From contig JBKDZW010000132.1 in NCBI GenBank assembly GCA_047971685.1, forward strand, positions 1-5,860: a stretch of DNA of 5,860 nt. Direction: 5' to 3'. Position 1 is the stretch's first letter, and every line of letters starts with the position of its first letter. The DNA is from JAJXWB01 sp047971685 (lineage in GTDB: Bacteria; Pseudomonadota; Alphaproteobacteria; Rhizobiales; Beijerinckiaceae). Below the pieces are notes generated by a model. The model searched no databases, was not told where the DNA came from, and saw only the letters and a program-made list of their open reading frames with translations. Made by a program: the position numbers and the translations under genes. Positions 1 through 4,800 of this stretch are shown here, one piece after another.

Positions 1-1464
1 GATGACGAGTTTCTGGCCCGCTGTCACCGCGCCCGCGCTGCGCAGGGGCGCCTCGTTTACGTCGCGCACCAGCGCAAAGCCGCGCGCAAGCACATTTTCG
101 TAGCCAAGCGAGGCGCGCAGCTTTTCGAGCGCCTGAAATTTTTCGCGGCGCGCGGCCACATGGCGCAGGACCGCCGGAGCAAGGCGCGCGTGCAATGCGG
201 CGAGCGCCTGCCTGCGGTTTGCGATGCGCTCGCGGCCCTGGCTCAGGCGGTTTTCCATGGCCCGTTGCAGGCGCGCGGCGCGTTGCGCCAGAACTTCGGC
301 GCGCGCTGGCGCAATCGCGGCCCCAAGGCGCGCCAGATTTTCCGACAATTGACGCAATTGGCCCTGCCTGCGCGCAAGCTCGGCCCGCGGCGAATGGCGG
401 GCGAGCCGCGCATCGAGTTCGCCGAGCCGCGTCCTGCGGCGCGCCAGCAGATCGCGCATGTCCTTGCGCAGATTGGAGGCGATTGCATCGACTTGCTGGC
501 GGCGCGCGCCCAAAATATCGTCGGGCGCCGGCAGCACGCGGACAAGCGCGCGCAATTCGGAACGGCGCGCCTCTTGCGCGCGCGACAACGAACGGACAAG
601 GCGGCGCGCCAGCTCGCCATGCTGCGTCATGAGGTCGGCGCGCACGGGCACAGCCTTTTCCGCCGCGCCGGTCGGCGTCGGCGCGCGCAGGTCGGCGGCG
701 AAATCAATGAGCGTAGTATCGGTCTCGTGACCGATGGCCGAAACCAGCGGTATCGCGCTTTCGGCCGCCGCCCGCACCACGATTTCCTCGTTGAAGGCCC
801 AGAGATCTTCGAGCGAACCGCCGCCGCGCGCCACGATCAGCACGTCCGGGCGCGGTATGGCGCCGCCTTCGGACAAGGCGTTGAAGCCGCGAATGGCGGC
901 GGCCACCTCGCCCGCCGCCGTCTCGCCCTGCACGCGCACCGGCCAGACGACGACATCGCGCGGAAAGCGGTCGCGGATGCGGTGGAGAATGTCGCGGATG
1001 ACGGCGCCGGTCGGCGACGTGACGACGCCGATCGTTTTCGGCAGATAGGGAATGAGCTGCTTGCGGGCGGCGTCGAACAGGCCTTCGGCTGCAAGCCGTT
1101 TGCGGCGCTCTTCCAGTTGCGCCAGAAGCGCGCCGACGCCAGCCGGCTCCAGCGCCTCGATGACGATCTGATACGAGGACTTGCCGGCAAATGTCGTCAG
1201 CTTGCCCGTGGCGATGACCTCCAGCCCCTCCTCCGGTTTCGTCCGCAGGCGCGAAAACACGCCTTTCCAGATCACGGCGTCGAGGCGGGCGTTCTGGTCC
1301 TTCAGGTTGAAATAGGCGTGGCCCGAAGAATGAGGGCCGCGATAATTCGAGATTTCGCCGCGTACGCGGACAAAACCAAAACGATCCTCGACCGTGCGCT
1401 TGAGGGCTGCGGCGAGTTCGGAAACTGAGAGTTCGGGCGCATTGCCGGGGGGCGATTCAGCCAT
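1..1464 (-). CDS. xseA: Exodeoxyribonuclease VII large subunit, 3' end cut by window edge
   Basis: Large, catalytic subunit of exonuclease VII, which with several XseB subunits degrades single-stranded DNA to oligonucleotides in the cytoplasm during repair. I translated the minus strand by hand and found 488 codons open to the window edge. The N-terminal OB-fold covers about residues 11-105, with FVRVRGEISNY (31-41) and HAYFNLKDQNARLDAVIWKG (49-68). The catalytic domain follows: TSPTGAVIRDI (149-159), VARGGGSLEDLWAFN (211-225) and SAIGHETDTTLIDF (242-255). D158, R213, H246 and D249 sit where the residues essential in the E. coli enzyme lie. Residues about 270-445 are an Arg/Ala-rich helical stretch, the expected long coiled coil that binds XseB. 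ENVLARGFALVRD (456-468) is the typical C-terminal motif, so only a short tail is missing. The start is fixed by an in-frame TAA three codons upstream (1471-1473). No clear Shine-Dalgarno is seen. It diverges from the DUF2239 gene. Confidence 0.97.
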   Translation of the reverse strand, partial: MAESPPGNAPELSVSELAAALKRTVEDRFGFVRVRGEISNYRGPHSSGHAYFNLKDQNARLDAVIWKGVFSRLRTKPEEGLEVIATGKLTTFAGKSSYQIVIEALEPAGVGALLAQLEERRKRLAAEGLFDAARKQLIPYLPKTIGVVTSPTGAVIRDILHRIRDRFPRDVVVWPVRVQGETAAGEVAAAIRGFNALSEGGAIPRPDVLIVARGGGSLEDLWAFNEEIVVRAAAESAIPLVSAIGHETDTTLIDFAADLRAPTPTGAAEKAVPVRADLMTQHGELARRLVRSLSRAQEARRSELRALVRVLPAPDDILGARRQQVDAIASNLRKDMRDLLARRRTRLGELDARLARHSPRAELARRQGQLRQLSENLARLGAAIAPARAEVLAQRAARLQRAMENRLSQGRERIANRRQALAALHARLAPAVLRHVAARREKFQALEKLRASLGYENVLARGFALVRDVNEAPLRSAGAVTAGQKLVI

Positions 1465-1514
1465 GCCCGATTATGGCCGATGCGCCGGAGCATCGCTATT
1501 GTGGCGGCGGCTTT

Positions 1515-1542
1515 ATTTTATCAGGGTAATATTGACTTTCAT
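1515..1542 (-). promoter_or_regulatory. Weak candidate promoter of xseA
   Basis: Read on the minus strand, ATGAAA (1542-1537, four of six matches to TTGACA) precedes TAAAAT (1520-1515, five of six matches to TATAAT) with a 16-bp spacer. It would start transcription near 1508, giving a leader of roughly 45 bases before the xseA ATG. Its -10 overlaps the left arm of the inverted repeat, mirroring the promoter on the other strand. The -35 match is poor, so this is tentative. Confidence 0.3.
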
Positions 1543-1558
1543 TTTTACCCCGATAAAA
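1516..1558. promoter_or_regulatory. Inverted repeat, candidate operator between divergent genes
   Basis: The left arm TTTTATCAGGGTAA (1516-1529) and right arm TTACCCCGATAAAA (1545-1558) are reverse complements at 13 of 14 positions, with a 15-bp spacer and one mismatch (A1523 opposite C1551). The repeat lies in an AT-rich island (1511-1562, about 75% A+T by my count) in otherwise GC-rich DNA. Each arm ends in a GATAAAA block that could serve as a -10 element, one facing each gene. The symmetry, position and lack of a following T-tract favour a protein-binding site over a terminator. The binding protein is unknown. The DUF2239 product encoded just downstream is one candidate (inference). Confidence 0.6.
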
Positions 1559-1559
1559 A
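1532..1559 (+). promoter_or_regulatory. Candidate sigma-70 promoter of the DUF2239 gene
   Basis: TTGACT (1532-1537, five of six matches to TTGACA) is followed after 16 bp by TAAAAA (1554-1559, four of six matches to TATAAT). Transcription would start about 6-7 bases after the -10 box, at or next to the A of the ATG at 1566, which gives a leaderless or nearly leaderless message. The -35 lies in the spacer of the inverted repeat and the -10 overlaps its right arm, so a protein bound there would block RNA polymerase. The call rests on consensus matching only. Confidence 0.45.
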
Positions 1560-1565
1560 TAACCC

Positions 1566-2159
1566 ATGGTCAGCCAAGCAGAATTTCTCGTCTTTCAGGG
1601 ATTTCGCCTCGTCGCTCGCGGCGCAATCGGCGCGGCCGCCCGCGCATCGCACGCTGCACAGAGCGAGGCGGAGCCTCTACTGACGTTTGACGCTGCAACC
1701 AGCGCGCTGGTCGATTTCGATCTGCGCGGCACGGCGGACGAGGCCGCTGCGCGCGCCGAACAGGCTTTTGCGCCGGCTGCGCCCCGCGAGCGCGGGCGCC
1801 CGAAACTTGGCGTCACCGCGCATGAGGTGACGCTTTTGCCGCGCCATTGGGACTGGCTGCGCGCGCAGCCCGGCGGCGCATCGGCCGCGTTGCGCAAGCT
1901 GGTGGAGGCGGCAAGCCGCGATCCCCGGCGCGAGGCGCGGCGCGCGCAGGATGCGGCCTACAAATTCATGCATGCGATAGCCGGCGATCTGCCCGATTTC
2001 GAGGAAGCCTCCCGCGCGCTTTTCGCTGGAGACGGGGAGAGCTTTGCAGCGCGCATTTCCGCCTGGCCGCAGGATATTCGCGTCCATGCCCTGGCGCTGG
2101 CCGGTCCCGCCTTCGCACAACCTGCAAGAGCCAGCAATCTGCAAAAGCCAGAGGCGTAG
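1566..2159 (+). CDS. DUF2239 family protein
   Basis: A 197-residue protein of the DUF2239 family, which has no established function known to me. The diagnostic block is ERGRPKLGVTAHEVTLLPRH (75-94) followed by WDWLRAQPGGASAALRKLVE (95-114). The N-terminal FLVFQGFRLVARG (7-19) and the late segment with AYKFMHAIAGDLPDFEEASR (131-150) also fit the family as I remember it. It has no signal peptide, membrane segment or cysteine, so it is probably cytoplasmic. The strand EVTLL followed by a helix, GGAS and ALRKLVEAA resembles a ribbon-helix-helix DNA-binding fold; that is my inference. The ATG at 1566 is chosen because the family's N-terminal motif begins just after it and no other in-frame ATG precedes residue 135. 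No Shine-Dalgarno is present upstream, and the candidate -10 box ends six bases before the ATG. It diverges from xseA and converges on the next gene. Confidence 0.88.
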   Translation: MVSQAEFLVFQGFRLVARGAIGAAARASHAAQSEAEPLLTFDAATSALVDFDLRGTADEAAARAEQAFAPAAPRERGRPKLGVTAHEVTLLPRHWDWLRAQPGGASAALRKLVEAASRDPRREARRAQDAAYKFMHAIAGDLPDFEEASRALFAGDGESFAARISAWPQDIRVHALALAGPAFAQPARASNLQKPEA

Positions 2160-2190
2160 CGTCAGCCGTTCAAAATCGCGTCGACGGGCC

Positions 2191-2220
2191 CTGAGCAGCG
2201 CTTGAGCAGCCCTTGAACGC
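2191..2220. repeat. Short degenerate tandem repeat in a convergent spacer
   Basis: TGAGCAGC occurs at 2192-2199 and again at 2203-2210, followed by a degenerate TGAACGC at 2214-2220, giving an 11-bp period. It sits in the 64-base gap between the stop codons of two convergent genes. A CGTTCAA/TTGAACG pair (2167-2173 and 2213-2219) flanks it, but the loop is 39 bases. There is no T-tract, so I see no convincing terminator in this gap. Confidence 0.35.
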
Positions 2221-2223
2221 CTC

Positions 2224-3222
2224 TCATTCCGGCAGCGGGAAATCCCCGGCCGCCAGTTCCTTCAGGCGCGTGAACGGCAGGTCGCATTGGTAGGGGCCTT
2301 CGGCATAGGCGCCGATCTCGGAACTGCCGAACACGATCGTCGCTCCGCCTGCCGTAAAATTCCAGTTATCGAGTTTGGAGAGGACGCCATCGACGTTTTC
2401 GCGCAGGCGTTGCAACTCGCCGTCCTTGATCTTGCCCGCGCCACGCCGGGCTTTTTCGGGCAGGAGGATCGCCATGCAGGTGTCCATGAGCCTGTCGTGC
2501 GCGCGCTTGTCGAAGGCGTCCGAAAAGGTGAGTTTGCGGCCGCTTTTCATATCGATGTTCAGCCCTTGCGTGAACGGATCGCCGTGCGCGCCGCCGGTAT
2601 AGGCATAGCCGTCGATGCGCGCCGAAATCAGCTTCGGCGAAAGCCAGGAAAGACGCAGCCAGCGGGTGTGCGAATAGATGCGGTCACGCTGGATTTCCTT
2701 GCGATCTCCGGGGATGTCGTCGATAATTTTCCGGACCGCCGCGTTGAAGGTTTTTTCGCCCGGCGTTTTCGGCGTGACGAAGCGCAGGACTTCGACGTCG
2801 ATCTCCCAATCGCCCGGCCGCCCCGATTTAGCAGCGATGACGGGTTTCAAGGGCGAACCGGCGCCCGGCCCGCTCTCCGGCAGGCCCGCCAGAAAAGCAC
2901 GCCGCCGGTCCGCGTCGCGCCCCAGGCATTGCGCATAATCCGGCTTGTCGTCGGGGCAATAATAGCCGCGCCGTTTCAACCAGGCGCGCTGCGAGACCAG
3001 CAGCGCATGACGTTCCCGCGCCGTGCCGCGCGCGCGCAGCGCGTTATAGGCGGCGACCATGGCGTCGTCGGCCGCCACGGCCTGCGGCGCCGAGCAGATC
3101 GCCTTGTCGATATCGCTTTTGACCACCCCGCAGTCGTTGGCGCGTGCAGGCGCAGCGCAAAGGACTGCGCCAAGAGCTGCGCCCACGACAAGCGTCGCGG
3201 CTGCCGGAAGAATCGAACGCAT
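2224..3222 (-). CDS. Exported LprI-like (DUF1311) / RsiV-like DUF3298 protein
   Basis: A predicted periplasmic protein of 332 residues. Residues 1-28 form a Sec signal peptide with a long hydrophobic Ala/Val/Leu core and a likely cut after ARA, before NDCG. The cysteine before the cut (LCAAP) has Leu at -1, so it is not a lipobox. Residues about 30-108 match the LprI/DUF1311 family: DCGVVKSDIDKAIC (30-43), then VSQRAWLKRRGYYC (76-89) and C99. The C-terminal half resembles the DUF3298 domain of RsiV-type proteins: YAYTGGAHGDP (206-216), SGRKLTFSDAF (227-237) and EIGAYAEGPYQCDLPF (302-317). Six cysteines in the mature part (31, 43, 89, 99, 249, 313) could form disulfides. LprI of Mycobacterium tuberculosis inhibits lysozyme and RsiV of Bacillus subtilis binds it, so a lysozyme or cell-wall role is plausible but unproven here. 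An in-frame GTG at 3225 is the alternative start. The gene diverges from purD and converges on the DUF2239 gene. Confidence 0.85.
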   Translation of the reverse strand: MRSILPAAATLVVGAALGAVLCAAPARANDCGVVKSDIDKAICSAPQAVAADDAMVAAYNALRARGTARERHALLVSQRAWLKRRGYYCPDDKPDYAQCLGRDADRRRAFLAGLPESGPGAGSPLKPVIAAKSGRPGDWEIDVEVLRFVTPKTPGEKTFNAAVRKIIDDIPGDRKEIQRDRIYSHTRWLRLSWLSPKLISARIDGYAYTGGAHGDPFTQGLNIDMKSGRKLTFSDAFDKRAHDRLMDTCMAILLPEKARRGAGKIKDGELQRLRENVDGVLSKLDNWNFTAGGATIVFGSSEIGAYAEGPYQCDLPFTRLKELAAGDFPLPE

Positions 3223-3227
3223 CACAT

Positions 3228-3236
3228 CTCCCTCCC
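3228..3236 (-). promoter_or_regulatory. Ribosome binding site deciding the start of the LprI-like gene
   Basis: Read on the minus strand, GGGAGGGAG precedes ATGTGATG. The GGAGG core (3235-3231) is 8 bases from the ATG at 3222, a good distance, but only 5 from the in-frame GTG at 3225 and 3 from the out-of-frame ATG at 3227. I therefore prefer the ATG at 3222. The ATG at 3227 is followed directly by TGA, a start-stop pair whose last base is the first base of the chosen ATG. Confidence 0.6.
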
Positions 3237-3316
3237 GCCTGCCCCGACCGTTTTGAAAATCCGATCCCGCCTTTTTAGCCGCCCCGCCCCTGCCTGTCGC
3301 GGCGAAGTCCGCCGTC

Positions 3317-3345
3317 CTGACTTTTCATTCCTGGCCTGATATGGA
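3317..3345 (+). promoter_or_regulatory. Tentative purD promoter
   Basis: CTGACT (3317-3322, four of six matches to TTGACA) is followed after 17 bp by TATGGA (3340-3345), which matches only the first three positions of TATAAT. It would give a short leader ending in the GGAG ribosome site of purD. The 146-base divergent spacer holds no better promoter that I can see for either gene. Confidence 0.22.
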
Positions 3346-3368
3346 GCGGCGCAATCCTGGAGAGTTCC

Positions 3369-4631
3369 ATGAACGTGTTGCTGATCGGCTCCGGCGGGCG
3401 CGAACATGCGCTGGCCAATGCTTTGGCGAAAAGCCCGCGCCTGACCAGGCTTTTTTGCGCGCCCGGCAATCCCGGCGTCGCCGATGTGGCGGAATGCGTG
3501 GTCGTCGATGCGGGCGATCATGCGGCGGTCGTCGATTTCTGCCGGCTGACGAAAATCGACCTCGTTGTGATCGGGCCCGAGCAACCTCTGGTCGATGGCC
3601 TTATCGATTCGCTCGAGGCCGCCGGCATCGCCGCCTTCGGCCCGTCGAAGGCGGCGGCCCGGCTCGAGGGCTCCAAGGGCTTCACCAAGGATCTTTGCGC
3701 GCGCGCGAAAATTCCGACCGGCGCCTATGGGCGGTTCGCGGATGCGGCTTCCGCGCTCGCCTATGTGCGCGAAAAAGGCGCGCCCATCGTGGTGAAGGCG
3801 GATGGGCTTGCCGCCGGCAAGGGCGTCGTCGTCGCCATGACGCGCGAAGAAGCCGAAGCCGCCGTCATTTCGTGTTTCGACGGCGCTTTTGGCGCAGCCG
3901 GCGCGGAAGTGGTGGTGGAGGAATTTCTCGACGGCGAGGAAGCCTCGTTTTTCGCTCTATGCGACGGATCGCGGGCGTTGGCGCTGGCCTCCGCGCAGGA
4001 CCACAAGCGCGTGGGCGATGGCGACACCGGCCCCAACACCGGCGGCATGGGCGCCTATTCGCCCGCGCCCGTCGTGACGGACGCGATTTCCTCGCGCGTG
4101 ATGGCCGAGATCGTGGAGCCGACCGTGCGCGCCATGGCGGAGGCCGGCACGCCGTTCAAGGGCGTGCTGTTTGTCGGTCTCATGATCGGCAAGGACGGGC
4201 CGAAACTCATCGAATTCAACGTGCGCTTCGGCGATCCGGAAACGCAGGTCATATTGCCGCGCATCGCCGACGATCTTCTGACGTTGATCGAATCTTGCGC
4301 GCGCGGAAAACTGGAGGCGGAGCGCGTCAATCTGAAGCCTGTTGCAGCGCTGACCGTCGTGCTGGCGGCGAAGGGTTATCCGGCCGCGCCGCAGAAGGGC
4401 GGCAAGATCAGGGGAATTGACGAAGCCAACGCCATGGAGGGCGTGGTCGTGACGCATGCCGGGACGAAGCGCGCGGGCAACGAGATTCTGGCCAATGGTG
4501 GGCGCGTGCTCAATGTCACGGGCTTCGGACCGGACGTGCGCGCAGCGCGCGATCACGCCTATGCGGGCGTGGACGCCATCGACTTTCCCGACGGGTTTTT
4601 CCGTCGCGATATCGGCTGGCGGGCGCTGTAA
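3369..4631 (+). CDS. purD: Phosphoribosylamine--glycine ligase (GAR synthetase)
   Basis: Cytoplasmic ATP-grasp enzyme of de novo purine synthesis: it joins glycine to 5-phosphoribosylamine using ATP and makes glycinamide ribonucleotide, the second step from PRPP. The 420-residue length is normal for a single-domain bacterial PurD. The N-terminal domain shows MNVLLIGSGGREHAL (1-15) and IGPEQPLVDG (68-77). The ATP-grasp region shows VVKADGLAAGKGV (141-153), AQDHKRVGDGDTGPNTGGMG (209-228) and the family signature NVRFGDPETQ (284-293), with E282 and N284 placed for metal binding. The C-terminal domain runs from about 325 to the end with no break. The ATG lies 6 bases after a GGAG ribosome site (3359-3362). 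The gene stands alone on its strand here, diverging from the LprI-like gene and converging on the binding-protein gene. Confidence 0.98.
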   Translation: MNVLLIGSGGREHALANALAKSPRLTRLFCAPGNPGVADVAECVVVDAGDHAAVVDFCRLTKIDLVVIGPEQPLVDGLIDSLEAAGIAAFGPSKAAARLEGSKGFTKDLCARAKIPTGAYGRFADAASALAYVREKGAPIVVKADGLAAGKGVVVAMTREEAEAAVISCFDGAFGAAGAEVVVEEFLDGEEASFFALCDGSRALALASAQDHKRVGDGDTGPNTGGMGAYSPAPVVTDAISSRVMAEIVEPTVRAMAEAGTPFKGVLFVGLMIGKDGPKLIEFNVRFGDPETQVILPRIADDLLTLIESCARGKLEAERVNLKPVAALTVVLAAKGYPAAPQKGGKIRGIDEANAMEGVVVTHAGTKRAGNEILANGGRVLNVTGFGPDVRAARDHAYAGVDAIDFPDGFFRRDIGWRAL

Positions 4632-4640
4632 AGCGCGGCC

Positions 4641-4683
4641 AGCAAAAGTGTGAGCGGTTTTGCGTCCGATCGCGCGAAAACGT
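4641..4683. repeat. Candidate dispersed palindromic repeat after purD
   Basis: GCAAAA (4642-4647) and TTTTGC (4658-4663) are exact reverse complements around a 10-base loop, GTGTGAGCGG, and a further CGCGAAAA block follows at 4673-4680. From memory, AAAAGTGTGAAGCGGTTTT-like words with a trailing GCGAAAA are very common between genes in Hyphomicrobiales, so this is probably one copy of a dispersed element. That identification is recall, not a search. It begins 11 bases after the purD stop and could also contribute to 3' end formation. Confidence 0.45.
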
Positions 4684-4707
4684 CAGGCGCGCTGCGTCAA
4701 GCGCCGT

Positions 4708-4732
4708 TGCGCCAGCGCATGAGGCTGGCGCA
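4708..4732. terminator. Perfect GC-rich hairpin between convergent genes
   Basis: TGCGCCAGC (4708-4716) and GCTGGCGCA (4724-4732) form a perfect 9-bp stem with a 7-base loop. The hairpin lies between the convergent stop codons of purD and the substrate-binding protein gene, where a bidirectional terminator would be useful. Neither strand has a real T-run after it (only CTCTTTC on the plus side), so it is at best a weak intrinsic terminator or a 3' end stabiliser. An imperfect direct repeat, CGTCAGGCGC at 4681-4690 and CGTCAAGCGC at 4695-4704, lies just before it. Confidence 0.4.
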
Positions 4733-4800
4733 TCGGCTCTTTCGGGCGGAGTGAGGCCAGACCCGTTTCCGTCGTCTTCTTTCGCCCTGCCCGGCGCGTT

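Noticed and set aside
160..1428. Plus-strand open frame of 422 codons opposite xseA
   Set aside because: It is antisense to a clear XseA reading frame, is very rich in Arg/Ala/Gly and matches no family I know. Long antisense frames are common in GC-rich genes.
1516..1558. Inverted repeat read as an intrinsic terminator
   Set aside because: It lies between two divergent starts, where no transcript from inside the window ends, and the arms are AT-rich with a 15-base spacer and no T-tract after the stem.
2167..2219. CGTTCAA/TTGAACG pair as a terminator stem
   Set aside because: The loop is 39 bases and the stem only 7 bp with no T-run; this could easily arise by chance.
3150..3160. Lipoprotein signal in the LprI-like protein
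   Set aside because: The cysteine in LCAAP has Leu at position -1 instead of Gly/Ala/Ser, while a good ARA signal peptidase I site follows.
2287..3339. Plus-strand open frame of 350 codons opposite the LprI-like gene
   Set aside because: The minus strand carries a signal peptide, a strong ribosome site and recognisable domains. The plus frame has none of these and runs through the divergent promoter region.
3341..4420. Plus-strand open frame of 359 codons overlapping purD in another frame
   Set aside because: It has an Arg-rich composition with no domain and fully overlaps PurD, whose motifs are intact.
3957..4556. Minus-strand open frame of 199 codons opposite purD
   Set aside because: Antisense shadow of a conserved enzyme gene, with no recognisable domain.
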